DNA of 64,000 nt, taken from Pseudomonas citronellolis (GTDB lineage Bacteria > Pseudomonadota > Gammaproteobacteria > Pseudomonadales > Pseudomonadaceae). The stretch is from the NCBI RefSeq assembly GCF_900112375.1, contig NZ_FOLS01000025.1, forward strand, positions 1 to 64,000. The letters run 5' to 3'. Below are positions 48,786-60,567 of this stretch, in pieces. How positions within the stretch are numbered: the first letter of the stretch is position 1; every line of letters starts with the position of its first letter. Under the pieces are notes generated by a model. That model was not told where the DNA came from. It did no database searches and saw nothing but the letters and a program-made list of their open reading frames with translations. The translations under genes and the position numbers were made by a program.

Positions 48786-49151
48786 ATGCGCCGTTCCCCC
48801 CTGCTCGCCACCCTCGGCCTGCTCGCCCTTCTCAACGCCCCCGCCGTCTTCGCCCACGCCCACCTGAAGAGCGAAACCCCCGCCGCCGACAGCACTGCAG
48901 CCGCTCCCAGGGAGCTGCGCCTGACCTTCTCCGAGGGCGTCGAGGCGAAGTTCACCAAGGTCACGGTCACCGCCGCCGACGGCAAGGCCGTGAAGGTGGC
49001 CGGCATCGCCACCACCGAAGGCGACGCCAAGGTGCTGGTGGTGACCTTCGACCAGCCGCTGCCGGCCGGCGAGTACAAGGTGGAATGGCACGCCGTTTCG
49101 GTGGACACCCACAAGAGCAACGGCAGCTACGCTTTCAAGGTCGCGCCCTGA
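48786..49151 (+). CDS. copC: Periplasmic copper-binding protein CopC
   Basis: 121 aa. Signal peptide about 1-23 (PAVFA), mature N-terminus HAHLKSETP, whose first histidine and the later VDTHKSNGS segment (Asp and His) form the Cu(II) site. No methionine-rich Cu(I) site is visible, so this is the Cu(II)-only type, like YobA. It probably hands copper to CopD, encoded 19 bp downstream. ATG preceded by GAGGTCCCGCC. Confidence 0.92.
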   Translation: MRRSPLLATLGLLALLNAPAVFAHAHLKSETPAADSTAAAPRELRLTFSEGVEAKFTKVTVTAADGKAVKVAGIATTEGDAKVLVVTFDQPLPAGEYKVEWHAVSVDTHKSNGSYAFKVAP

Positions 49152-49170
49152 ACCATGAGCCGCATCCGCC

Positions 49171-50031
49171 ATGGATGACGCCCTGGTCTTCTGCCGTTTC
49201 CTGCATCTCGCCCTGACCCTGACGCTGTTCGGCGTGGCGCTGTTCCGTGCGGTGCTGCGCCGCCAGGAGCCCGCAGTGCTCGCTGCGCTGGACGGTCGCG
49301 TGCTGGCCGGGCAACGCATCGCCGCCGCGCTGGCGCTGCTCAGCGGCCTGGCCTGGCTCGGCCTGGTGGCGGCGAGCATGGCCGGCGACTGGTCCGCCGC
49401 GCTGGACGGGCCGACGCTGCGGCTGGTGCTGGGGCAGACCTTCTTCGGCCAGGTCTGGGCCTGGCACCTGCTGGCGAACGTCGCGCTGCTGGTTGCGCTG
49501 TGCCTGCCTTTGTCGGTGGACAACCCGCTGCGCGTGCTGCTGGCCGGCGCCGTGCTGGCCAGCCTGGCGCCGGTGGGCCATGGCGCCATGCTCGACGGCT
49601 GGGCCGGCGTCGGGCTGATGCTCAACCAGGCCCTGCACCTGCTCTGCGCCGGCGCCTGGCTCGGCGGCCTGCTGTTGCTGGCGGCGCTGCTGTACCGCGC
49701 GCCGGATTCCACCCATGGCGAGGCGCTGCGGCGCTTCAGTGGCGTGGGCTACCTGCTGGTGGCCGGGGTGGCGGCCAGCGGGCTGGTGAACGTCTGGGCG
49801 CTGGTCGGGCAATGGCCGGACCCGCGCACTTCCACCTTCGGGCTGGTGCTGACGATCAAGCTGCTGCTGGTGGCGGGGATGCTCGCCCTGGCCCTGCTCA
49901 ACCGCGTGGCCCTGGCGTTCCGCGAGAAGCGCCTGCTGGCGCTGCGGCGCAGCGTGGTGCTGGAGTGGGTGTGCGGGCTCGCGGCTGTGGCCGTCGTGTC
50001 GCTGTTGGGGACGTTGTCCCCGGCGGGTTGA
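49171..50031 (+). CDS. copD: Copper-related membrane protein CopD
   Basis: 286 aa with eight predicted membrane spans. Histidines characteristic of the family are in CRFLHLALTL near 8-17, VWAWHLLANV near 95-104, PVGHGAM near 132-138 and LNQALHLLCAGAWLGG near 151-166. Together with CopC it is thought to import copper across the inner membrane. The two genes form an operon. A pair of REPs follows immediately. Confidence 0.92.
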   Translation: MDDALVFCRFLHLALTLTLFGVALFRAVLRRQEPAVLAALDGRVLAGQRIAAALALLSGLAWLGLVAASMAGDWSAALDGPTLRLVLGQTFFGQVWAWHLLANVALLVALCLPLSVDNPLRVLLAGAVLASLAPVGHGAMLDGWAGVGLMLNQALHLLCAGAWLGGLLLLAALLYRAPDSTHGEALRRFSGVGYLLVAGVAASGLVNVWALVGQWPDPRTSTFGLVLTIKLLLVAGMLALALLNRVALAFREKRLLALRRSVVLEWVCGLAAVAVVSLLGTLSPAG

Positions 50032-50112
50032 TTCGGCGGGTTCGCGAGCAAGCTCGCTCCTACAGGTGCGCGCGGCTCTTCGTAGGAGCGAGCTTGCTCG
50101 CGAACAGGTGTT
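50032..50112. repeat. Inverted REP pair between copD and fahA
   Basis: Two GTAGGAGCGAGC-type REPs facing each other (about 50040-50063 and 50081-50104) fill the gap between the convergent copD and fahA genes and may act as a bidirectional transcription barrier. Confidence 0.75.
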
Positions 50113-51417
50113 TCAACGCGCCGGCAGGATCACCCCGCGGCACTCGCCGAAGCCTATGCGCGGGTAGCCTTCGCGTTCGCACCAGGCGCGCAGGATCACT
50201 TCGTCGCCGTCCTGCAGGAAGGTGCGTTGTTCGCCGCCGGGCAGTGCCAGCGGCTGCTTGCCGCCGACGGTGCTCTCCAGCAGGCTGCCGAAGGCTTCCG
50301 GCGCGGGCCCGGAGAGGGTGCCGGAGCCGAACAGGTCGCCGGCCTGCAGCTTGCAGCCGCCGACGCTGTGGTGGGCGACCATCTGCGCCACCGTCCAGTA
50401 CATGTTCTGCGTGTTGCTCAGCGCCAGGCGCAGCGGCTCGATGCCTTGCTCGCGCATGGCGGCGGTCTGCAGCAGCACTTCCAACTGGATGTCGAAGGCG
50501 CCATGGGCCTGGTCGTGCTCGTCCAGCAGGTAGGGCAGCGGCTGCGGGTCGCCTTCCGGGCGCGCCGGCTGGGCCTTGCGGAACGGCGCCAGGGCCTCGG
50601 CGGTGACCACCCAGGGCGACACGCTGGTGGCGAAGTTCTTCGCCAGGAACGGGCCCAGCGGCTGGTATTCCCAGGCCTGCACGTCGCGCGCCGACCAGTC
50701 GTTGAGCAGGCAGTAGCCGGCCACGTGCTGCTCGGCCTGGCCGATGCCGATGGCCTCGCCCATCTCGTTGCCCGGGCCGATCCAGATGCCCAGCTCCAGT
50801 TCGTAGTCCAGCCGCTTGCTCGGGCCGAAGCCCGGGGCCTCGGCGCCCGGCGCCAGGGTCTGGCCGTTGGGCCGGCGCACCGCGGCGCCGGAGGCGACCA
50901 CCGTGGAGGCGCGGCCGTGGTAGCCGATGGGCACGTGCTTGTAGTTGGGCAGCAGCGGGTTGTCCGGACGGAACAGGCGGCCGACGTTGTTGGCGTGGTA
51001 GATGCCGACGTAGAAGTCGGTGTAGTCGCCGACCTGGGCCGGCAGGTGCAGCTGGCAACTGGCCTGGGCCGGCAGCAGGCTGGCGCCCAGTTCCTGCATC
51101 CGCGCCTGCTGCGGGCTGCCTTCGGCCAGCAGCGCCTGCAACTGCTCGCGCAGCACGCGGCGCGGGCCGGCGCCCAGGGCGAAGAAGGCGTTGAGGCTGG
51201 CGCCGCTGGCGGCTTCGGCGGCGTGGCGGGCCTCGCCCTCGAACAGGTCGGCGGCCAGCGCCGCCTTCAGGTCGAGGATGTGCTCGCCGATGGCCACGCC
51301 GCCGCGCGGCTCGCGGCCGGGGCTGCTGAATACGCCCAGCGGCAGGTTCTGCAGGGGGAAGTCGGGGTGGCCGTTGGCGGAGTCGAGCCAGCTGCGGCGG
51401 GTGTCTGCCTGGTTCAT
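50113..51417 (-). CDS. fahA: Fumarylacetoacetase
   Basis: 434 aa. Hydrolyses fumarylacetoacetate to fumarate and acetoacetate, the last step of tyrosine/homogentisate breakdown. Recognisable segments: DYTDFYVGIYHANNVGRLFR near 132-151, the metal site DYELELGIWIG near 209-219 and LNDWSARDVQAWEYQPLGPF near 244-263. ATG at 51415-51417 with AGAGGAACTGAACCCC before it, five bases after the hmgA stop, so the pair is an operon. The frame is open far upstream, antisense-like, and not used. Confidence 0.94.
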   Translation of the reverse strand: MNQADTRRSWLDSANGHPDFPLQNLPLGVFSSPGREPRGGVAIGEHILDLKAALAADLFEGEARHAAEAASGASLNAFFALGAGPRRVLREQLQALLAEGSPQQARMQELGASLLPAQASCQLHLPAQVGDYTDFYVGIYHANNVGRLFRPDNPLLPNYKHVPIGYHGRASTVVASGAAVRRPNGQTLAPGAEAPGFGPSKRLDYELELGIWIGPGNEMGEAIGIGQAEQHVAGYCLLNDWSARDVQAWEYQPLGPFLAKNFATSVSPWVVTAEALAPFRKAQPARPEGDPQPLPYLLDEHDQAHGAFDIQLEVLLQTAAMREQGIEPLRLALSNTQNMYWTVAQMVAHHSVGGCKLQAGDLFGSGTLSGPAPEAFGSLLESTVGGKQPLALPGGEQRTFLQDGDEVILRAWCEREGYPRIGFGECRGVILPAR

Positions 51418-51422
51418 GGGGT

Positions 51423-52712
51423 TCAGTTCCTCTGGAAGGTCTTGGCCATGCCGCCCCAGCAGGCGTCGTAGTCGCGCTGCAGTTGCGGGCATTCGAGAGC
51501 GTAGCGGCTCGGGCGCAGCACGCGGCCGGTCTCGAACATGAAGGCCATGGTGTTTTCGATCTTGTGCGGTTTCAGCTCGGCGGCGATGGCTTGCACGGTG
51601 CTGGCGTTGTCCGGGCCGTGGGCGCTCATGCAGTTGTGCAGCGAGGCGCCGCCGGGGGCGAAGCCGTCGGCCTTGGCGTCGTAGGCGCCGAGGAGCAGGC
51701 CCATGAATTCGTTCATCAGGTTGCGGTGGAACCACGGCGGGCGGAAGGTGTTCTCGGCCACCATCCAGCGCGGCGGGAAGATCACGAAGTCGACGTTGGC
51801 CATGCCGTGGGTGTCGCTGGGCGAGGTGAGCACGGTGAAGATCGACGGGTCCGGGTGGTCGTAGCTGACCGTGCCGAGGGTGTTGAACAGGCGCAGGTCG
51901 TATTTGTAGGGCACGTTGTTGCCGTGCCAGGCGACCACGTCCAGCGGCGAGTGGTCCAGCTCGCAGGCCCACAGCTCGCCGAGGAATTTCTGCACCAGCT
52001 GCACCGGCGCGTCGATGTCCTCGTAGTGGGCCACCGGGGCGAGGAAGTCGCGCGGGTTGGCCAGGCCGTTGCTGCCGATGGGGCCCAGGTCGGGGATGCG
52101 CAGGGCGGCGCCGTGGTTCTCGCAGATGTAGCCGCTGGCGCTGGCGTCGAGCAGTTCGACGCGGAACTTCATGCCGCGCGGGATCACCGCGATCTCCAGC
52201 GGCTCGATGTCCAGCCGGCCCAGCTCGGTGGCCAGGCGCAGGCGGCCCTGTTGCGGGACGATCAGCAGCTCGCCGTCGGCGTCGTAGAACACCCGGTCCA
52301 TGGAGCGGTTGGCGCGGTACAGGTGCACGCTGACGCCGCTGGCCTGCTCGGCGTCGGCGGTGGCGGCGAGGGTCAGCAGGCCGTCGAGGAAGTCGGTGGG
52401 CTCGCCGGGGATGTCCTGGGGGTTCCAGCGCAGGCGGTTGGGGGTCACCTGGCCCGGCTCGCGGCCGGGAATCTGCCGCGCCAGGCGCTCGAAGCGCGGG
52501 TGGCTGGCCGAGGGCTTGATGCGGTACAGCCAGGTGCGCCGGGCCTCGCTGCGCGGCACGGTGAAGGCGGTGCCGGAAAGCTGCTCGGCATAGAGCCCAA
52601 AGGGCACCTGCTGCGGCGAGTTCTGCCCGTGGGGCAGGGCGCCGGGCAGGGCCTCGCTGCTGAACTGGTTGTTGAAACCCGACAGGTAGGTGAGCGATTC
52701 GGCGGACGACAT
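51423..52712 (-). CDS. hmgA: Homogentisate 1,2-dioxygenase
   Basis: 429 aa. Fe(II) enzyme that opens the homogentisate ring to maleylacetoacetate. Iron ligands are in [12 protein letters not shown] (His and Glu) and SAHGPD (His). The N-terminus [19 protein letters not shown] is the family start. ATG preceded by GAGGTCGCC. The promoter region shared with divergent hmgR contains a perfect 17-bp palindrome. Loss of this enzyme gives brown pyomelanin-forming colonies in Pseudomonas. Confidence 0.96.
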   Translation of the reverse strand: MSSAESLTYLSGFNNQFSSEALPGALPHGQNSPQQVPFGLYAEQLSGTAFTVPRSEARRTWLYRIKPSASHPRFERLARQIPGREPGQVTPNRLRWNPQDIPGEPTDFLDGLLTLAATADAEQASGVSVHLYRANRSMDRVFYDADGELLIVPQQGRLRLATELGRLDIEPLEIAVIPRGMKFRVELLDASASGYICENHGAALRIPDLGPIGSNGLANPRDFLAPVAHYEDIDAPVQLVQKFLGELWACELDHSPLDVVAWHGNNVPYKYDLRLFNTLGTVSYDHPDPSIFTVLTSPSDTHGMANVDFVIFPPRWMVAENTFRPPWFHRNLMNEFMGLLLGAYDAKADGFAPGGASLHNCMSAHGPDNASTVQAIAAELKPHKIENTMAFMFETGRVLRPSRYALECPQLQRDYDACWGGMAKTFQRN

Positions 52713-52738
52713 GGCGACCTCGTTGTTTTTGTAATCGA

Positions 52739-52755
52739 ATTACGAATAACGTAAT
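52739..52755. promoter_or_regulatory. HmgR operator (17-bp palindrome)
   Basis: ATTACGAATAACGTAAT, six-base arms with a five-base centre. P. putida HmgR is known to bind a 17-bp palindrome in front of hmgA. A second overlapping repeat, GTAATCGAATTAC (52731-52743), shares an arm. It lies 27 bp before hmgA and 59 bp before hmgR. Confidence 0.8.
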
Positions 52756-52813
52756 TTGAACGCCGGAAGGGGTCAAGCTATAACAGCGCCTCCATCGACG
52801 AACGAGTCATTGC

Positions 52814-53602
52814 ATGGCCATTCCCAGGGACACCGGCGACGCGCCGAAACGCCAGAAAGTGCAGGCCGCCGAAGTCGGCACCGACATCCTCAAGGGCCTG
52901 GCCGACCTGGCCCCGGCCACTTCGCTGTCGCGCCTGGCCGAGCACGTGGGCATGCCCGCGGCCAAGGTCCACCGCTACCTGCAGGCACTGATCGCCAGCG
53001 GCTTCGCCGAGCAGGACGCGGCCACCAACCACTACGCCCTGGGCCCGGAGGCGCTGTTCGTCGGCCTGGCCGCCATCGGCCGGCTGGACGTGGTGCGCGC
53101 CGCCACGGCGCACCTGAGCGCCCTGCGCGACGAGCTGAACGAAACCTGCTTCCTCGCCGTGTGGGGCAACAAGGGCCCGACCGTGGTGCAGGTGGAGCAG
53201 CCGCTGCGCGCGGTGACCCTGGTCACCCGCGTGGGCTCGGTGCTGCCCTTATTGGGCTCGTCCACCGGGCTGGTATTCAACGCCTACCTGCCCGACGGCG
53301 AGACCGCGCCGCTGCGCGAGGAGGAGAAGGGCATGCCTGGTGCGCTGGACGAGGCGGAGTTGCACAAGCAGACGGCGGAGATCCGGGCCACGGGTCTGCA
53401 CCATGTGCATGGGTTGTTGATGCCGGGGGTGAATGCGCTGTCGGCGCCGGTGTTCGCGGTGGGTGAGCAACTGGCGGGGGTGGTGACGGTGGTGGGGGCG
53501 GCGAGTGCCTTTCGTGCCGAGACCCAGGGGCGGGCGGCGGAGTTGCTGAAGGAAGCGGCGGCGGCGATTACCGCGCGGATGGCGGGGCGTAGGCCGGAGT
53601 AG
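52814..53602 (+). CDS. hmgR: IclR-family repressor of homogentisate genes
   Basis: 262 aa. Winged HTH at about 18-82 (TSLSRLAEHVGMPAAKVHRY) and an IclR effector domain at about 95-255 (LNETCFLAVWGNKGPTVVQV and LPLLGSSTGLVFNAYLP). Divergent from hmgA with the palindromic operator between them, as in P. putida, where homogentisate is the inducer. The third positions become less G/C-strict in the last 60 codons. REPs follow the stop. Confidence 0.92.
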   Translation: MAIPRDTGDAPKRQKVQAAEVGTDILKGLADLAPATSLSRLAEHVGMPAAKVHRYLQALIASGFAEQDAATNHYALGPEALFVGLAAIGRLDVVRAATAHLSALRDELNETCFLAVWGNKGPTVVQVEQPLRAVTLVTRVGSVLPLLGSSTGLVFNAYLPDGETAPLREEEKGMPGALDEAELHKQTAEIRATGLHHVHGLLMPGVNALSAPVFAVGEQLAGVVTVVGAASAFRAETQGRAAELLKEAAAAITARMAGRRPE

Positions 53603-53855
53603 GGGGCTGGTCGTGCCACCGGGGCGTCCGGCGTGGCCGGTGAATCTAATCGCGGACGAAGTCCGCTCCTACGCCCGTGCTTCCCTGGAGTCGTAGGAGC
53701 GGACTCTGTCCGCGGTAGGAGCGCGCCCTGCGCGCGAATCGCGGGCACGGCCTCTCGTAGGAGCGAGCTTGCTCGCGAACCGCATGGCACCGCGTTTGTT
53801 CGCGAGCAAGAACTAGGCGTCCCCCTCGCTCCTACGAAGAGCACCCCGGCGCGGT
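53603..53855. repeat. REP cluster between hmgR and hpd
   Basis: Two REPs of the GTAGGAGCGGACTCCGTC family (about 53651-53675 inverted and 53694-53716), a GTAGGAGCGCGCCCTGCGCG hairpin (about 53717-53740), and an inverted pair of GTAGGAGCGAGC REPs (about 53757-53780 and 53799-53836). The last copy is interrupted by 14 extra bases, AACTAGGCGTCCCC, at 53811-53824. No gene. Confidence 0.75.
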
Positions 53856-54932
<1,077 letters not shown>

Positions 54933-54993
54933 GTTCGTGTTCCTCGCGGTGGACGCGCTCGGCGGCGCGTCCGGGATTCGGAAAGTCGTGGGG

Positions 54994-55089
54994 TCAGCTG
55001 CGCGGCTGGCGCGGCGGCGAGCAGGGCACGCCGCGTACGCTGCGGGCGAGGAAGTCGCCGATGGTGACTTTGAATCCGAGGCTTTGCAT
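54994..55089 (-). CDS. 31-aa ORF between maiA and hpd
   Basis: ATG at 55087-55089 preceded by GAGGAGCGCGCC, a ribosome site as strong as those of the neighbouring genes, 10 bases after the maiA stop. The peptide begins [20 protein letters not shown] and ends [11 protein letters not shown]; it has one cysteine and a basic, proline-rich tail. No family recognised. It ends 61 bp before hpd. It may be a small protein or a leader coupling translation of hpd. Confidence 0.5.
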   Translation of the reverse strand: MQSLGFKVTIGDFLARSVRGVPCSPPRQPRS

Positions 55090-55099
55090 GGCGCGCTCC

Positions 55100-55729
55100 T
55101 CAGGCCGGCTTGTCGGCCTGGACGTCCGGGTGGGCCTGGCGGAAGGCCGGGTGCTCCAGGGCCAGGCGCTCTACCCTGAGTATGCGCGGGAATGGGCTCA
55201 GGTCCACCTCGAAGCGGCGGGCGGCGTACAACTGCGGCAGCAGGTAGACGTCGGCCAGGCCCGGCTGCGGGCCGCAGCAGAAGCCCTCGTCGCCGATCAG
55301 CGCTTCCACGGCCTTCAGGCCTTCGCCGATCCAGTGGGCGATCCACTGGTTCACGCCGTCCTCGTCTATGCCCAGCGCGCGCAGGCGGTTGAGCACGGCG
55401 ACGTTGTGCAGCGGGTGGATGTCGCAACCGATGAGCGCCGCCACGCCGCGCTGGTGGGCGCGCTGCAGGGCGTCGGCCGGCAGCAGGGCGGGCTCGGGGT
55501 AGCGTTCTTCCAGGTATTCGATGATCGCCGGCGACTGGATCAGCAGCTCGCCTTCGTCGGTGCGCAGGGCCGGCACGCGGCCTTGCGGGTTCAGTGCAAG
55601 GTAAGCGTCCTGGCGGTGCTCGCCCTGCAGCAGGTTGACCGGGACGTGCCGGGGCTGCAGGCCCTTGAGGGCCAGGGCGATGCGCACGCGGTAGCTGGAG
55701 GTGGAGCGGTAGTAGGTGTAGAGGTCCAT
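55100..55729 (-). CDS. maiA: Maleylacetoacetate isomerase (zeta-class GST)
   Basis: 209 aa. Glutathione-dependent cis-trans isomerisation of maleylacetoacetate to fumarylacetoacetate. The zeta-class motif [15 protein letters not shown] at 9-23 supplies the catalytic serine, [14 protein letters not shown] at 64-77 is the glutathione site and GCDIHPLHN lies near 98-106. First gene of the maiA - ORF - hpd unit; its upstream region shares a 27-bp block with the hmgA promoter. Confidence 0.94.
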   Translation of the reverse strand: MDLYTYYRSTSSYRVRIALALKGLQPRHVPVNLLQGEHRQDAYLALNPQGRVPALRTDEGELLIQSPAIIEYLEERYPEPALLPADALQRAHQRGVAALIGCDIHPLHNVAVLNRLRALGIDEDGVNQWIAHWIGEGLKAVEALIGDEGFCCGPQPGLADVYLLPQLYAARRFEVDLSPFPRILRVERLALEHPAFRQAHPDVQADKPA

Positions 55730-55780
55730 GGACTCTCACTCGCAGGCAGCGTGCGCGTCGTGGCGGGCACTGTTGTTTTC

Positions 55781-55807
55781 GTAATTGCCTTACACTCTGC
55801 GTAATTT
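55781..55807 (-). promoter_or_regulatory. hmgA-like regulatory block upstream of maiA
   Basis: Aligned without gaps to 52731-52757: both read GTAAT, five bases, TTAC or TAC, six to seven bases, CGTAATTT. The preceding TGTTGTTTT is shared as well. The 17-bp operator equivalent (55789-55805) keeps TTAC and CGTAAT arms but is imperfect. Suggests joint control of maiA-hpd and hmgA-fahA, most simply by HmgR. Confidence 0.6.
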
Positions 55808-55821
55808 TTCCGCCGAGGGCA

Positions 55822-55845
55822 AGCCCCCGCGCTCCTTCGGGGGCT
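55822..55845 (-). terminator. Stem-loop after pobA
   Basis: On the minus strand AGCCCCCG, an eight-base loop, CGGGGGCT, 14 bp past the pobA stop. There is no immediate T-run (the nearest, TTTTT, is 15 bp further on the opposite strand sense), so termination strength is uncertain. Confidence 0.4.
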
Positions 55846-55858
55846 CGCCGCGCTGCCT

Positions 55859-58075
<2,217 letters not shown>

Positions 58076-58079
<4 letters not shown>

Positions 58080-59005
58080 ACATCGACTCACGCATCAAGT
58101 TCCGCCACCTGCTGTGCTTCCTCGAAGTGGCCCGCCTGGGCAGCCTGGCGCGCGCCGCCGACCGCCTGGCGGTGAGCCAGCCGGCGGTGTCGAAGACGCT
58201 CAAGGAGCTGGAGGAAGTGCTCGACGCCAGCCTGTTCGAGCGCGGCAAGGGCGGCGCCGTGCTGACCGAGGCCGGCATCGCCTTCCTGCGCTATGCCGGG
58301 CCCTGCGTGCAGGCCCTGCGCGACGGCGTGGAGAGCCTGCGCGGCGGCGAATACGCGGCCAGCAGCGCGCGCCTGGGCGTGCTTTCCACGGTGGAGGGCG
58401 CCTTCCTCCCGGAAGTGGTGCGGCGCCTGCACGCGCGCCACGGGGCGCTGGTGGTCAGCGTGGTCACCGGGCCCAGCGCGCACCTGCTCTCGCAACTGCG
58501 CGTCGGCGAGCTGGACCTGGTGGTCGGGCGCATGACCGACAGCCCGCAGATCCAGGGCCTGACCTTCGAGCACCTGTACAACGAGCCGCTGACCCTGGTG
58601 GTGCGCGCCGGCCACCCGCTGCTGGGCCGGCCGCTGGACGCGGCGGAGCTGGAGGAATACCCGCTGGTGCTGCCCACCGCCGGCACCACCATCCGCAAGC
58701 GCGTCGACAGCCTGTTCGTCGAGCACGGCCTGCGCCAGTCGTCGCGGCGCCTGGAAACCCTCTCGCTGAGCCTGAGCCGGCGCTACGTCGATGACAGCGA
58801 CGCAGTGTGGATGGCGCCGCTGGACGCGGTGCGCGCGGCCCTGGGCAAGGACGAGCTGGCCGAGCTGGCGCCGCAGTTGCAGGAGGCCGGCGGCTCGGTG
58901 GGCATCTGTAGCAACGCCTCGCTGCCGCTGTCCCTCGGCGCGCACTGGTGCCAGGAGGTGCTGCGCGAGGTGGGCCAGGAGTACCGCGAAGGAGTTTATC
59001 CATAA
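58076..59005 (+). CDS. pcaQ: LysR-family regulator PcaQ
   Basis: 309 aa. HTH at about 8-66 (FLEVARLGSLARAADRLAVS) and a substrate-binding domain. Members respond to beta-carboxymuconate or related intermediates and activate pcaHG/pcaDCHGB. The position, directly before pcaH with a PcaQ-type box between them, supports the assignment. Translationally coupled to pobR. Its stop codon lies inside the PcaQ box. Confidence 0.92.
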
Positions 59006-59017
59006 CCATTTGGTTAA
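59002..59017. promoter_or_regulatory. PcaQ binding site upstream of pcaH
   Basis: ATAACC-ATTT-GGTTAA. The PcaQ motif described in rhizobia is ATAACC-N4-GGTTAA, so this is an exact match. It overlaps the pcaQ stop (59003-59005) and lies 108 bp before pcaH. Confidence 0.82.
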
Positions 59018-59125
59018 GGATGGCGGGCAGCTTTTCAATTTTCCTGCGCGCTGAGCTGGCGGAAACTGCGGAGCACATGCCTGATGCTCTACAGGCTCCT
59101 ATAACTCCAACAACAGGAGACCGCC

Positions 59126-59845
59126 ATGTCCGAAGTGGACAACAGCCGGTTCGTCATCCGTGACCGCAACTGGCACCCCAAAGCCCTCACCCCCGACTAC
59201 AAGACCTCCGTCGCCCGCTCCCCGCGCCAGGCGCTGGTGAGCATCCCACAGTCGATCTCCGAGACCACCGGCCCGGACTTCTCGCACCTGAAGTTCGGCG
59301 AGCACGACAACGACCTGCTGCTCAACTTCAACACCGGCGCGCTGCCCATCGGCGAGCGCATCGTCGTCCACGGCCGCGTCGTCGACCAGTACGGCAAGCC
59401 GGTGCCCAACACCCTGGTGGAAATGTGGCAGGCCAACGCCGGCGGCCGCTACCGGCACAAGAACGACCGCTACCTGGCGCCGCTGGACCCGAACTTCGGC
59501 GGCGTCGGCCGCGCCATCACCGACAGCGACGGCCGCTACATCTTCCGCACCATCAAGCCCGGCCCCTACCCGTGGCGCAACGGCCCCAACGACTGGCGCC
59601 CGGCGCACATCCACTTCTCCATCAGCGGCCCATCCATCGCCACCCGGCTGATCACTCAGCTGTACTTCGAGGGCGACCCGCTGATCCCCATGTGCCCCAT
59701 CGTCAAGTCGATCGCCAACCCCGAGGCGGTGCAGAGCCTGATCGCGCGCCTGGACATGGGCATGGCCAACCCCATGGACTGCCTGGCCTACCGCTTCGAC
59801 ATCGTCCTGCGCGGCCAGCGCCAGACCCACTTCGAGAATCGCTGA
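59126..59845 (+). CDS. pcaH: Protocatechuate 3,4-dioxygenase beta subunit
   Basis: 239 aa. Catalytic subunit of the non-haem Fe(III) intradiol dioxygenase that cleaves protocatechuate to 3-carboxy-cis,cis-muconate. Iron ligands: tyrosines in [11 protein letters not shown] and [10 protein letters not shown], histidines in [12 protein letters not shown] preceded by ACAGGAGACCGCC. Forms an (alpha-beta) oligomer with PcaG, encoded 11 bp downstream. Confidence 0.96.
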   Translation: MSEVDNSRFVIRDRNWHPKALTPDYKTSVARSPRQALVSIPQSISETTGPDFSHLKFGEHDNDLLLNFNTGALPIGERIVVHGRVVDQYGKPVPNTLVEMWQANAGGRYRHKNDRYLAPLDPNFGGVGRAITDSDGRYIFRTIKPGPYPWRNGPNDWRPAHIHFSISGPSIATRLITQLYFEGDPLIPMCPIVKSIANPEAVQSLIARLDMGMANPMDCLAYRFDIVLRGQRQTHFENR

Positions 59846-59856
59846 GGAGCTTCGCC

Positions 59857-60462
59857 ATGCCCGTTCAACTGCTCCCCGAAACCCCCTCGCAGACCGCCGG
59901 CCCGTACGTGCACATCGGCCTGGCCCTGGAAGCGGCCGGCAACCCGACCCGCGACCTGGAAATCTGGAACCAGATGGCCAAGCCCGGTGCCGCCGGCGAG
60001 CACATCCTGCTGCTGGGCCACGTCTACGACGGCAACGGCCACCTGGTGCGCGACTCCTTCCTGGAGTTCTGGCAGGCCGACCACGAAGGCCACTACGACA
60101 GCCGCTACGACGCGGAGAAGGCGTTCAACGGCTTCGGCCGCACCGCCACCACCTTCGATGCCGGTGAGTGGACGCTGAAGACCATCAAGCCGGGCGTGAC
60201 CAAGGCCGCCGACGGCCGCCCGCAGGCGCCGCACATCAACGTGTCGCTGTTCGCCCGCGGCATCAACATCCACCTGCAGACGCGCCTGTACTTCGAGGAC
60301 GAGGCCGAGGCCAACGCCAAGGACCCGGTGCTCAACCTGATCGAACAGGCGCCGCGCCGCGAGACCCTGGTGGCCCGCCGCTGCGAGGTGAACGGCCAGC
60401 TGGCCTATCGTTTCGACATCCGCATCCAGGGCGAAGGCGAGACGGTGTTCTTCGATTTCTGA
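59857..60462 (+). CDS. pcaG: Protocatechuate 3,4-dioxygenase alpha subunit
   Basis: 201 aa. Structural partner of PcaH, same beta-sandwich fold without the iron ligands. Family segments: TPSQTAGPYVHIGLAL near the N-terminus, LVRDSFLEFWQADHEGHY near 61-78 and PHINVSLFARGINIHLQTRL near 128-147. ATG preceded by GAGGAGCTTCGCC. The frame is open upstream within pcaH, but this start gives the standard length. Confidence 0.95.
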   Translation: MPVQLLPETPSQTAGPYVHIGLALEAAGNPTRDLEIWNQMAKPGAAGEHILLLGHVYDGNGHLVRDSFLEFWQADHEGHYDSRYDAEKAFNGFGRTATTFDAGEWTLKTIKPGVTKAADGRPQAPHINVSLFARGINIHLQTRLYFEDEAEANAKDPVLNLIEQAPRRETLVARRCEVNGQLAYRFDIRIQGEGETVFFDF

Positions 60463-60479
60463 TGCGTTCCGACGCCTGA

Positions 60480-60509
60480 GCGGGCGGGCCGCGCGAGCGG
60501 TCCGCCCGT
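60480..60509 (+). terminator. Strong GNRA-capped stem-loop between pcaG and pcaB
   Basis: Thirteen base pairs (two of them G-U) closed by a GCGA tetraloop: GCGGGCGGGCCGC, GCGA, GCGGTCCGCCCGT. It starts 18 bp after the pcaG stop. There is no U-run, so it may be a partial terminator or an element that stabilises pcaHG mRNA rather than a classical terminator. Confidence 0.5.
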
Positions 60510-60567
60510 CGGCGTTCACGGCATGGCGTAGGCTGTGCCTGATGACGAAGAAAACTGGAGCCCTTGC

